A stretch of DNA of 64,000 nucleotides, taken from the NCBI RefSeq assembly GCF_016908555.1, contig NZ_JAFBEE010000006.1:1-64000 (forward strand), written 5' to 3'. Numbering within the stretch: the first letter of the stretch is position 1; every line of letters starts with the position of its first letter. Below the pieces are notes generated by a model, which was given only the letters and a program-made list of their open reading frames with translations, did not search any database and was not told the DNA's origin. This document shows positions 9,777-18,063 of the stretch, one piece after another. The translations under genes were made by a program, and so were the position numbers. Source of the DNA: Alkaliphilus hydrothermalis (GTDB lineage Bacteria; Bacillota; Clostridia; Peptostreptococcales; Natronincolaceae).

Positions 9777-9971
9777 TTATTTTCCAACACGATTTTGCTT
9801 GATTTCTTCTAAGGTCAAGTTATCTAAATAATAGGACTTACGGGCAAATTCTTGTCTTGTAATGATATTCTTTTCGATTAACAACTCTATTATTGTGGCG
9901 ATTGCCAAAGTATTGCGGTAATCAGTATCCTTTAATTTACTAAGCTGTGCAATGATATCTATTTCCTTCAT
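9777..9971 (-). CDS. small conserved-looking protein of unknown function (64 aa)
   Basis: The 64-aa product is mostly helical and charged, with no membrane segment and no Cys. The - strand start ATG is preceded by a strong GGGAGGGGGA site six bases upstream, which argues for a real gene. It lies alone between the UPF0182 terminator and the serS T-box and is transcribed against both. I do not recognise its family. Confidence 0.7.
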   Translation of the reverse strand: MKEIDIIAQLSKLKDTDYRNTLAIATIIELLIEKNIITRQEFARKSYYLDNLTLEEIKQNRVGK

Positions 9972-10161
9972 ATTAATCCCCCTCCCTAAATCATATTTTA
10001 ATTATTGACCCCAGAAAAGCTTTTATACCACTTCATATCTAAATTTATAAGAATATTATAAAAAACATACATAAAAATAATATAAAGTGGGAAAAGTAAT
10101 TTTACGCTTGAACAATGGTAATAATTATGTTAAAATACAGTTTAATTAAAAGAATTTCAAA

Positions 10162-10424
10162 TAAATAATAGGCGTTGAAGAGAAGTAGTAAATAGATAGC
10201 TTTTTTAGAGAGTCGATGGTGGGTGGAAATCGATAAAGCGAACTGTTGAATCCGTCTCGGAGCTAATGACTGAACATATATGAGAAATCATGAAGTAGGA
10301 AATTCGGAGGGCAGCCGTTATCATGTCGAGAGGTGGATTAATATTTTTATAATATAGTCAACTAGGGTGGCAACGCGGAATTTTATAGCTCCGTCCCTTA
10401 TTATAGGGACAGGAGCTTTTTTGA
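10162..10424 (+). promoter_or_regulatory. T-box riboswitch (tRNA-Ser sensing) for serS
   Basis: The canonical T-box AGGGTGGCAACGCGG lies at 10364-10378, followed by the terminator stem AGCTCCGTCCCT/AGGGACAGGAGCT and T6 (10387-10422). Upstream is a Stem I region with an AGTA loop-E-like motif (~10180) and the segment GAATCCGTC, in which TCC (10251-10253) is the probable serine specifier codon. In such elements uncharged tRNA pairs with the leader and blocks the terminator. Position directly before serS agrees. Confidence 0.95.
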
Positions 10425-10481
10425 TGGAAAAAATGGAAAAAATGAAAAACAATATATAATATTGATCGAGGAGGTAATAAG

Positions 10482-11753
10482 ATGTTAGATATTAAAAGAA
10501 TAAGAGCAGACTTTGACAACATTAAAGCAGCAATGGGCAAAAGGGGAGAAAAAGATTTTAGTTTGGAGGAAGTCATTCGACTGGATGACGAGAGAAAAGG
10601 CCTTCTACAACAAGTGGAACAAATGAAGAATGAGCAAAACACAGTTTCTAAGGAAATACCAAAGTTGAAAAAAGAAGGTAAAGATGTCTCTGAAATAATG
10701 GCAAAAATGAAGGAATTATCAGGTACGATTAAGTCAATAGATGGTGAAGTAAAGGAAGTAGAAGAAAAGATTCATGAGCTAATGTTGAGGATTCCTAATG
10801 TACCCCATCCAGATGTACCACAAGGGGATACAGATGATGACAATGTAGAAATCCGCAAGTGGGGAGAGCCTAGACAATTTAACTTTGAAGTTAAACCCCA
10901 TTGGGATCTTGGAATGGACTTAGGTATCTTAGATTTTGAAAGAGCATCAAAGGTAACAGGTTCTCGTTTTACTATTTATAAAGGATTAGGGGCTAGACTT
11001 GAGCGTACTTTAATCAACTTCATGCTGGACCTACATACAGTGGAGCATGGATATACAGAAATCTTACCTCCATACATGGTAAATAGGGACAGTATGACGG
11101 GGACAGGTCAATTACCAAAGTTTGAAGATGATGCGTTTAAAATTCCTCAAAAAGACTTCTTCCTAGTGCCAACAGCCGAAGTACCAGTTACAAATATCTT
11201 TAGAGATGATATTTTAGAGGAAGCACAACTACCGATCCACTATGTAGCCTATACTCCCTGCTTCCGTTCTGAGGCAGGTTCAGCTGGTAGAGATACTAGA
11301 GGTCTAATCAGACAACATCAATTCAACAAGGTGGAGCTAGTGAAGTTTGTAAAGCCAGTGGATTCTTATGATGAATTAGTAAAGCTTGTTGCCAATGCTG
11401 AAAAGGTATTACAGTTATTAGAACTGCCTTATAGAGTTGTCAAAATCTGCACAGGAGATCTTGGTTTTCAAGCGGCCTTCAAATATGACATTGAGGTATG
11501 GATGCCAAGCTACAATAAATATGTTGAGATATCTTCTTGTAGTAACTTTGAAGACTTCCAATCAAGAAGAGCTAACATCCGATTCCGTCCTGAGACGAAG
11601 GGTAAGGTGGAGTTTGTTCATACAGTAAATGGTTCTGGTTTGGCGGTAGGTAGAACTTTAGCTGCAATACTAGAAAACTATCAAAATGAAGATGGAAGCG
11701 TAACATTGCCAACAGCAATCAAAGATTTGATGAGGGTGGATGCGATTAAATAA
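10482..11753 (+). CDS. serS: seryl-tRNA synthetase SerS
   Basis: SerS charges tRNA-Ser (and tRNA-Sec where present) with serine. The 423-aa class II synthetase has the N-terminal coiled-coil arm that binds the long variable arm (residues ~1-105). The catalytic core shows motif 2 (CFRSEAGSAGRDTRGLIRQHQFNKVELVKF) and motif 3 (NGSGLAVGRTLAAILENYQ). AGGAGG lies before ATG 10482. Expression is controlled by the T-box leader immediately upstream, and a terminator follows. Confidence 0.98.
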   Translation: MLDIKRIRADFDNIKAAMGKRGEKDFSLEEVIRLDDERKGLLQQVEQMKNEQNTVSKEIPKLKKEGKDVSEIMAKMKELSGTIKSIDGEVKEVEEKIHELMLRIPNVPHPDVPQGDTDDDNVEIRKWGEPRQFNFEVKPHWDLGMDLGILDFERASKVTGSRFTIYKGLGARLERTLINFMLDLHTVEHGYTEILPPYMVNRDSMTGTGQLPKFEDDAFKIPQKDFFLVPTAEVPVTNIFRDDILEEAQLPIHYVAYTPCFRSEAGSAGRDTRGLIRQHQFNKVELVKFVKPVDSYDELVKLVANAEKVLQLLELPYRVVKICTGDLGFQAAFKYDIEVWMPSYNKYVEISSCSNFEDFQSRRANIRFRPETKGKVEFVHTVNGSGLAVGRTLAAILENYQNEDGSVTLPTAIKDLMRVDAIK

Positions 11754-11847
11754 GATAGTTGAGTAAGGTAGTTAACATGTTTAATAGAAAATTAAGGTTA
11801 GATATTCAATAAATATAAATACCATAAACAATGTGGATATCAAGTGA

Positions 11848-11901
11848 AATACCCCCTATTAGTAGTTGATTTAAGGGCTACTATTAGTGGGGTATTTTTT
11901 G
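11848..11901 (+). terminator. serS terminator
   Basis: AAATACCCC(CTATTAGTAGT) pairs with (ACTATTAGT)GGGGTATTT, followed by T6 about 95 bases after the serS stop. Confidence 0.8.
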
Positions 11902-12132
11902 TTAAGTTGTTATAATTATCAGTACAAACTGTTCACATGGAACTGAGCAAATGAGCAATGGGAGGGAGGGTTAGGAAACAAGAGCTTTGGTACAGCAGCC
12001 AGAAGTCATAGACTTTTCCCAAAAGGATTAATTACATTATAATTTATTGGATTTGCTATGGTTAGATTTGCAATGTTAGAAGAATACTAAAAGCAGGTGA
12101 TCATGAAAAAAAAGCAAAAAGGTGGGATTAGA

Positions 12133-13662
12133 TTGTGCAAAAAACATTTTATTAGAAGTATTATCATAATTGTGTTGTCCGTTGTGCTAGTAGGATGTTC
12201 GGTAGGAAATCTAGGGAATCAAAATAGAAATAGAGAAGAATTGGGTGCGTTACAGAAGGACACCCTGTTGATAGATGTCGAAAGTACCCCAATAGATATG
12301 GGGTCACTAAATCAGTACAAAATTGAAGCAGAATTGAATACAAATATCCATCAATTAATTGCAAAGCAGTCTGTAAGCTATGTTAATAATACTCAAGAAG
12401 AACTGAAGGAAATCTATTTTAATCTATATCCAAATGCCTTTAAGGACAAGGATACTGCACCAATTCTGTTCGACCAGACCAGACATGCCTCAAAATATGA
12501 AGCAGGGTACATAGAGTTAAACAATCTAAAGGTGAATGATGAAAAAAATAATTATGAAATCTCTGGTATAGGGGAAACCCTGTTAAAAATTCCTTTAGAG
12601 GAGCCGTTACAACCACATAAAGTCGTAGATATTTATATGGAATATACGATTCAGGTCCCTAATGTAAAAGAACGATTTGGTGTATGGGAAGGGGTCTATA
12701 ACTTTGGAAATTGGTATCCTGTAGCAGCTGTATATGACCATAGGGGGTGGAATCTCGAACCCTACTATTCGATAGGAGACCCTTTTTATAGTGAAGTTGG
12801 AAATTATGACGTAACCCTCATATTGCCAGAGAAAATGGAGTTAGCTGCATCTGGAAACATAACCAGCCATATGACTAGAAAAAATAAAAGAATTTGGAAA
12901 ATAGAGTCTAAGCTCATGAGGGACTTTGCTTGGTGCAGCAGTGAAGATTTTGAAGTAGAGGAGGTTATGGTGGGGGATACAGTTGTCAAAATGTATTACT
13001 TAACCAATGACCCTCAAGTAAGAGAAAAGGCTAAGGAGTATGCAGTTAACTCCCTAAAGACCTTTAACGAAGTTTATCAGCCCTATCCCTATGGTTATTA
13101 CTCAGTTGTAGAGACAAACTTCCCTAGCGGCATGGAATACCCTGGCTTGGTATACGTGGGCCGACAACACTATGATAAAAATAGACTGGATTCTTTAGAA
13201 TTGATTATTGTACACGAAACCGCCCATCAATGGTGGTATGGGGTGGTGGGGAATGATCAAGTGAATGAGGCATGGTTGGATGAAAGCTTGACCACTTACT
13301 CAGAGCTAGCCTATTATCGAAATGTGTATGATGAAGAAAAGGGAATACAACATCATCAAAGGAGAAATCAAAGTCAATATGAAGTAGTTAAGGAAGGATT
13401 CTCCGATAAACGAATACTAAGACCCTTGTCAGAGTTTGATGGGTGGTCTGATTATGGAACATTAGTATATAGTCATGGAGCTAATATGCTGTATCATTTA
13501 GAGGAACAGTACGGTGAAGATAAATTGTATGAAATTTTAAAGACATACTATCATGAAAATCAATTTAAAGTGGCTACATCAGAGGACTTTATTAGAATTA
13601 CTGAAGAAATTTTAAGTAAGGATCAAGAAATATTTTTTGGCAAGTGGTTATTGGGACAATAA
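12133..13662 (+). CDS. M1-family zinc aminopeptidase-like lipoprotein
   Basis: This is a predicted surface-anchored metallopeptidase of the gluzincin M1 clan. The zinc site HETAH is near residue 361, and the downstream Glu lies in EAWLDES, matching HExxH-18-E. The N-terminus has basic residues, a hydrophobic run and a lipobox VLVGC, so it should be a lipoprotein with Cys ~22 lipidated. I prefer TTG 12133 as start, because AAAAGGTGGGA precedes it and the signal peptide is then of normal length. In-frame GTG 12097 and ATG 12103 would add up to 12 residues. The typical GxMEN motif appears as GMEYPG, seen also in bacterial M1-like lipoproteins. Substrate unknown. Confidence 0.88.
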   Translation: MCKKHFIRSIIIIVLSVVLVGCSVGNLGNQNRNREELGALQKDTLLIDVESTPIDMGSLNQYKIEAELNTNIHQLIAKQSVSYVNNTQEELKEIYFNLYPNAFKDKDTAPILFDQTRHASKYEAGYIELNNLKVNDEKNNYEISGIGETLLKIPLEEPLQPHKVVDIYMEYTIQVPNVKERFGVWEGVYNFGNWYPVAAVYDHRGWNLEPYYSIGDPFYSEVGNYDVTLILPEKMELAASGNITSHMTRKNKRIWKIESKLMRDFAWCSSEDFEVEEVMVGDTVVKMYYLTNDPQVREKAKEYAVNSLKTFNEVYQPYPYGYYSVVETNFPSGMEYPGLVYVGRQHYDKNRLDSLELIIVHETAHQWWYGVVGNDQVNEAWLDESLTTYSELAYYRNVYDEEKGIQHHQRRNQSQYEVVKEGFSDKRILRPLSEFDGWSDYGTLVYSHGANMLYHLEEQYGEDKLYEILKTYYHENQFKVATSEDFIRITEEILSKDQEIFFGKWLLGQ

Positions 13663-13779
13663 AATTTGACTATAATATTTACTAGATACGTCTTTTATTA
13701 AATAGTAGGAAATTGATTTTTGTAAATGATTGTGTTAGACTATTAAATGTACAACAAATGAGCACATAAAGTGCCATAG

Positions 13780-13856
13780 GTTTCCGTAGCTCAGTAGGAT
13801 AGAGCGTTCGCCTCCTAAGCGAAAGGCCGTGGGTTCGATTCCCGCCGGGAACACCA
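13780..13856 (+). tRNA. tRNA-Arg (anticodon CCT)
   Basis: The acceptor GTTTCCG pairs with CGGGAAC. The anticodon stem TTCGC/GCGAA holds the loop CTCCTAA (anticodon CCT, reading AGG). The T arm is GTGGG-TTCGATT-CCCGC and CCA is encoded. Length is 77 nt. Confidence 0.96.
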
Positions 13857-13867
13857 TTTAAGTAGAG

Positions 13868-13908
13868 ACAAAGTCTTACAGACATCGTTTGTGGGACTTT
13901 GTTTTTTA
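13868..13908 (+). terminator. terminator after tRNA-Arg
   Basis: ACAAAGTC pairs with GACTTTGT and is followed by a T run, twelve bases after the tRNA 3' end. Confidence 0.75.
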
Positions 13909-14368
13909 TAACGAATAGGAAAGTTCTACATTAAATTAATAAAAAAGAGAACTTTTTCGTAAATGAGTTTCAACATAAGTCATCATTTAAATCTTCCGAA
14001 GGAAGACTTTGTTCATGGGGATAGTCTATTATTCTTATTCACATGAACTAACGTAGTATATACTGTGGCTCTGTTTAATGCATACGATTTAGAGTAAATG
14101 GTATATATTGATACTTGATTGTTATATATACTATGCTATATAATAGATGTAGTGTTAAATTTAATCCCACCAATACTTATATGGGTGGATAGCTGTATAC
14201 AAGCTGATTAGATGGAAATAATATCAGTATAGATGAGATTGCACAGAAAAACACTGAGAATAATTTGGAATTAAAAAACATGCCATAGAGTATGGACAAG
14301 ATTAGTCGTATAAGATATACTAGTGCAAGCGGAAGTGCTATGGTACTTTTAGTTTTGGAGGTTGCCCG
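13909..14368. other. 460-base intergenic region before tadA
   Basis: No gene is supported. Two small hairpins are present: TCTTCC-GAA-GGAAGA near 13989-14003 and GTTCATG...CATGAAC around 14010-14047. Neither has the form of a known element. GGAGG precedes tadA at the right end. Confidence 0.5.
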
Positions 14369-14821
14369 ATGGATGAATATTTTATGGGATTAGCAATAGA
14401 GGAAGCAAAGAAAGCCTATGTAATAGGGGAAGTCCCTATTGGAGCTGTTTTAGTACGGAATGGTGAGGTTGTTTCCAAAGCCTATAACCTACGGGAAACT
14501 GAGAAAAACGCCACTTACCATGCCGAAATTTTAGCTATAGAAAAAGCTTGTAGAAATTTGAGGGGATGGAGGTTGACAAGTTCCACATTGTATGTTACTA
14601 TAGAACCCTGCCCTATGTGTGCGGGAGCTATTCTTCAAAGTCGTATAGACCGACTAGTAATCGGAGCAATGGATCCTAAGGCAGGAGCTTGTGGTTCAGT
14701 AGTTAATCTATTAGATAACCAAGCCTTTAATCATCAAACTGAGATTGTTGCTGGTGTACGGGAAGAAGAAGCAGCCCAGTTGATGAAGAACTTCTTTAGA
14801 GAATTAAGAAAAAAGAAATAA
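14369..14821 (+). CDS. tadA: tRNA-specific adenosine deaminase TadA
   Basis: TadA deaminates A34 to inosine in tRNA-Arg(ACG), which lets one tRNA read three codons. The 150-aa protein has the zinc deaminase signature H51-A-E53 and PCPMC with C81 and C84. The family phrase GDPKAGACGS appears as MDPKAGACGS. GGAGG lies upstream of ATG 14369. The tRNA-Ser gene starts seven bases after its stop. The tadA/tRNA-Ser/SRP RNA neighbourhood is common in Firmicutes. Confidence 0.97.
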   Translation: MDEYFMGLAIEEAKKAYVIGEVPIGAVLVRNGEVVSKAYNLRETEKNATYHAEILAIEKACRNLRGWRLTSSTLYVTIEPCPMCAGAILQSRIDRLVIGAMDPKAGACGSVVNLLDNQAFNHQTEIVAGVREEEAAQLMKNFFRELRKKK

Positions 14822-14827
14822 AAACAA

Positions 14828-14916
14828 GGAGAGGTGTCCGAGTTGGCTAAGGGGCACGCCTGGAAAGCGTGTAAGACCGCAAGGTCCCGCGGGTTCGAGT
14901 CCCGCTCTCTCCGCCA
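14828..14916 (+). tRNA. tRNA-Ser (anticodon GGA)
   Basis: The acceptor GGAGAGG pairs with TCTCTCC. The anticodon stem CACGC/GCGTG holds the loop CTGGAAA (anticodon GGA, reading TCC/TCT). There is a long variable arm, the T arm is GCGGG-TTCGAGT-CCCGC, and CCA is encoded. Length is 89 nt. Confidence 0.97.
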
Positions 14917-14934
14917 TTAAAAAGTTTAAAAGTT

Positions 14935-15203
14935 TGCTGTGCTAGACGGGGAGGTAGCGGTGCCCTGTAACCTGCAACCCGCTGTAGCAGGGTCGAATTC
15001 CTCACCTAGGCTTGTTGTATGTAGGGCTGGCCTAAGCAAGTGGTAATGAGAGTTGGGTCCTACGCAATGGAAGCTTACGAACCCCGCCAGGTCCGGAAGG
15101 AAGCAACGGTAAGTAATCCCTTTCGTGTGCCGTGGGGCTGCCTAACTTGAGCTAACTGCTTGGGTATCGCCTATGGCAACCTGCCAAAGTGAGGTGCACA
15201 GCA
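14935..15203 (+). ncRNA. ffs: SRP RNA (large, Bacillus/Clostridium type with Alu domain)
   Basis: The two ends pair perfectly (TGCTGTGC 14935-14942 with GCACAGCA 15196-15203), giving ~269 nt. The universally conserved apical S-domain segment is present (CCGCCAGGTCCGGAAGGAAGCAACGG, ~15084-15109, with its GGAA tetraloop). The 5' part carries the GGTAGCGGTGCCCTGTAACC Alu-type region. It forms the cytosolic particle with Ffh that targets membrane proteins. Confidence 0.97.
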
Positions 15204-15222
15204 TTACATATTACGTAATGAT

Positions 15223-15256
15223 AGAACATGAGTATGCAGCTCATGTTCTTTTTGAT
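15223..15256 (+). terminator. SRP RNA terminator
   Basis: AGAACATGAG pairs with CTCATGTTCT and T5 follows, twenty bases after the SRP RNA 3' end. Confidence 0.85.
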
Positions 15257-15427
15257 TTTTATTATAACTAATCACCAGTATTGAAATTATCAATACAAAA
15301 TGTTGGTATGATAGATAGAAAGAATACTAACTGGGATACAATACGTTGTAGAGGCGTAGGAGGATTGATATACTATAAGGTAGGGAAATAAATAGAAATA
15401 TATCCGAAAGTAGTAGGAGGGAATTCG

Positions 15428-16030
15428 ATGAATAAACAAGTTGATGCAAGGGGAATGAATTGTCCACTGCCAGTAATACATACAAAAAAAGCATTAGAAT
15501 CCATAGATGGTGGAGTTGTAACCACCATAGTCGATAATGAAGTTGCCAGAGAGAATGTATCTAAATTAGCCAATAGTCTTTCCTTAAAGACAGAAGTGAA
15601 GGAAGGTAGGGGAGAGTACCATATTAATATCTACAAGGATCATTCTATTGATGCGGTAGAGATGATTGATCTACAATGTGATGATGGTAAAAAGCAGGAT
15701 TTAGTAATCGTTATTACCAGTGATGTGTTCGGCGAAGGAGAAAGGGAATTAGGTAAAGTATTAATGAAGGGGTATATCTATGCCTTGACAGAGGTTCAAC
15801 CATACCCAAAGGCATTAATTTTTATAAACAGTGGTGTTAATCTTCCAGTAGATGGATCGGATGTGATAGACCATCTAAGGACTTTAGAAGCTAATGGCGT
15901 AGAAGTATTATCCTGTGGTGCCTGCTTAGACTACTATAAGCTTAAAGAAAAATTAGTAGTGGGTGGAGTTAGCAACATGTACACAATCGTTGAAAAAATG
16001 AATAATGCCCAAAATACAATTAAACTATAG
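15428..16030 (+). CDS. yedF: selenium metabolism protein YedF (TusA-like + DsrE-like)
   Basis: The 200-aa protein joins an N-terminal TusA/SirA domain (~1-70) with the active-site motif NCPLP (Cys12) to a C-terminal DsrE/F-like domain (~95-195). The second domain carries Cys residues in LSCGACLDYY. This architecture defines the YedF family, whose occurrence tracks selenium users; a role in selenium or sulfur delivery is presumed rather than shown. GGAGGG precedes ATG 15428. It sits 21 bases before a DUF3343 gene, a frequent partner. The presence of this module supports selenium use in this organism. Confidence 0.88.
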   Translation: MNKQVDARGMNCPLPVIHTKKALESIDGGVVTTIVDNEVARENVSKLANSLSLKTEVKEGRGEYHINIYKDHSIDAVEMIDLQCDDGKKQDLVIVITSDVFGEGERELGKVLMKGYIYALTEVQPYPKALIFINSGVNLPVDGSDVIDHLRTLEANGVEVLSCGACLDYYKLKEKLVVGGVSNMYTIVEKMNNAQNTIKL

Positions 16031-16051
16031 TTAGGAAGTGGAGCATAAAAG

Positions 16052-16318
16052 ATGGAACATAAGGATTTTTGCGTAATCGTATTTGAATCAACTCATTTTG
16101 CAATTGCAGCAGAGAGCTTATTAAAGGAAAAGGCATATAAGATAGAGATCATCCCAACCCCTAGGGAAATCACCGCCAGTTGTGGTTTATCCATTAGGTT
16201 TGAGGCACAATTATCTAATGAGGTCCAGCGGGAAATGAAGGACGGTAACATTGGAATAAAAGGAATATATCAAATGATTAAGACGGAAAAAGGTAGGGGC
16301 TTTAAGCCTATTCCATAA
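16052..16318 (+). CDS. DUF3343 protein, putative Se/S carrier-like
   Basis: This 88-aa protein of the DUF3343 family has the conserved Cys in TASCGLSIRF (near residue 43) and an N-terminal VIVFESTHFAIAAES segment. Family members are small, sit next to yedF or other sulfur/selenium-trafficking genes, and are thought to carry Se or S on the Cys. That function is inference. It ends twelve bases before the mscS start, so yedF, DUF3343 and mscS are probably cotranscribed. Confidence 0.82.
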   Translation: MEHKDFCVIVFESTHFAIAAESLLKEKAYKIEIIPTPREITASCGLSIRFEAQLSNEVQREMKDGNIGIKGIYQMIKTEKGRGFKPIP

Positions 16319-16329
16319 GGAGGTTTAGT

Positions 16330-17196
16330 ATGGTATTAGACACGATTAGAACAGTCTTTGTAGAGACAATGGAGTTTCTGAAGGACCCCAAACAAATGAC
16401 GATGTTATTTGGCAAGCTATTTAATATTGTAATGATATTGGTGATTGCTAAGGTTAGTATTAAAGTGATTGATGCACTGATTAATAGGTTTATTGATACC
16501 CAAAAGAATTTAAAGTTTAAGGTTGATATACCAAGGCTAGAAACAATGAAGGGTGTACTAAAAAGTATTGTCAAGTACACAATCTATTTCATTGCCTTCA
16601 CCAGTATTATAAAGACCTTTGGTACTGATGTTACGGCCCTAATAACAGCAGCAGGAATTGGGGGTCTAGCTATTGGTTTTGGAGCTCAGAACTTGGTTCG
16701 AGATATCATTACTGGTTTCTTCATATTATTTGAAGACCAGTTTGGTGTAGGGAACTATGTAGAGCTGGAAGGAATCCAGGGGATTGTTGAAGATATGGCA
16801 TTGAGGGTAACTAAAATACGAGGATTTAATGGGGACCTATATATTATTCCAAATGGAGAAATCAAGAAGGTTACCAATAAAAGTAATGGTAAAATGAGGG
16901 CTTGGGTGGATATATCTATAGCCTATGAGGAAGATATTGATAATGCAATAAAAGTACTAGACGAAGCTTGTGAGAAACTAAGACAAGAGGATGCTAGAAT
17001 ATTAGAAGGGCCTACTGTACTGGGGGTGAGTAGCCTAGCGGCATCGGATGTTGTGATTTCTGTAATGGCTAAAACTGTGCCAATGGAGCAGTGGGCTGTG
17101 GAACGCCTCATGAGAAAGACCTTTAAAGAAGTCTTTGATCAAAAAGGAATAGAAATACCGTATCAAAGACGAGTAGTAATAAATAAAAATCCATAG
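16330..17196 (+). CDS. small-conductance mechanosensitive channel, MscS family
   Basis: This 288-aa MscS-type channel has hydrophobic segments at ~30-50 and ~75-100 and a pore-lining TM3 with the Ala/Gly pattern (AAGIGGLAIGFGAQNLVRD). The beta domain follows (FEDQFGVGNYVELEGIQGIVEDM, then PNGEI). Such channels open under membrane tension to relieve hypo-osmotic stress. AAGGAGG lies before ATG 16330. It resembles the YkuT/YggB-type channels of Bacillus. Confidence 0.93.
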   Translation: MVLDTIRTVFVETMEFLKDPKQMTMLFGKLFNIVMILVIAKVSIKVIDALINRFIDTQKNLKFKVDIPRLETMKGVLKSIVKYTIYFIAFTSIIKTFGTDVTALITAAGIGGLAIGFGAQNLVRDIITGFFILFEDQFGVGNYVELEGIQGIVEDMALRVTKIRGFNGDLYIIPNGEIKKVTNKSNGKMRAWVDISIAYEEDIDNAIKVLDEACEKLRQEDARILEGPTVLGVSSLAASDVVISVMAKTVPMEQWAVERLMRKTFKEVFDQKGIEIPYQRRVVINKNP

Positions 17197-17225
17197 AAAT
17201 GAATACTATATATACAATAATTCTA

Positions 17226-17257
17226 AGACCCTGTTATATTTAAGAGGGTTTTTTTAT
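17226..17257 (+). terminator. terminator after mscS
   Basis: AAGACCCT pairs with AGGGTTTT and the T run continues; it closes the yedF-DUF3343-mscS unit. Confidence 0.8.
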
Positions 17258-17415
17258 TACATCCAGCACTCAGCACTAGTATTTAGGCAACCGAAACAAT
17301 TAACAAAATATATAAAAAAAGTGAAATAAATCAATGAATTTTACAGGATTTTTATGATTACTATAGAATTAAATAAATCAACAATAAGTACTATTTTGAA
17401 GAAAGGGACATTGTA

Positions 17416-18051
17416 ATGGAAAAGATAAAAATACTGGTAGTAGAAGATGACTTGGCTTGGATAAAACTTCTGGAAATGCTCTTTAAGATAGAGGGAGATA
17501 TGGAAATTGTAGCTGCAGTAAAAGAAAAGAAGGAATTTTATGAGATTATAGAAAATGGCAACATAGATGTTATTTTAATGGACATTAATCTTACAAGTAA
17601 TCAATTAGATGGTATATATATTGCCGCTGAGGTTAGTGGGGTAATAGATGCTAAGATTATTATGCTTACCTCTTTAGAACCTAAAGAAGTTGCACTAGAT
17701 TCCTTTAATGCAGGAGCAGTAGAATTTCTTTCTAAATCCCATTATAAAAAATTGCCTCAAGTGATTAGGGATGTAATGAACAGAAATACTCCTATGGAGG
17801 ATTTACTTAAGGATTATAGGCGTTTGAAGGAGCAAGAGATGCTCAGTTGTTTATCAGGTGCTGAAAAAGAGGTGTTCAGTCTAGTGGAACAGGGTTATAC
17901 AAGGGATGAGATTCGAGAGAAGCTTGTGAAATCTGATAGTACTATAAAAAATCAAATCAATAAAATTATAAGTAAATTGGGGGTGGGTAATGTAAAAGAA
18001 GCCATTATAAAAATTAAATGTAGGGGCTTATATAACTCTAAAGAACTTTAA
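17416..18051 (+). CDS. response regulator, receiver + LuxR/NarL-like HTH
   Basis: This 211-aa protein has a receiver domain (~1-125) with acidic residues E10/D11/D12, the phospho-acceptor D56 (VILMDINL) and the conserved Lys in FLSKSHYK. A C-terminal helix-turn-helix (~140-205, GAEKEVFSLVEQGYTRDEIREKL) follows; it resembles NarL/LuxR output domains but is divergent. It is the first of three tightly spaced genes (12 bases to the hydrolase, 18 more to the kinase), so the third gene is the likely cognate kinase. Confidence 0.87.
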   Translation: MEKIKILVVEDDLAWIKLLEMLFKIEGDMEIVAAVKEKKEFYEIIENGNIDVILMDINLTSNQLDGIYIAAEVSGVIDAKIIMLTSLEPKEVALDSFNAGAVEFLSKSHYKKLPQVIRDVMNRNTPMEDLLKDYRRLKEQEMLSCLSGAEKEVFSLVEQGYTRDEIREKLVKSDSTIKNQINKIISKLGVGNVKEAIIKIKCRGLYNSKEL

Positions 18052-18063
18052 TAAGGAGCAGAC

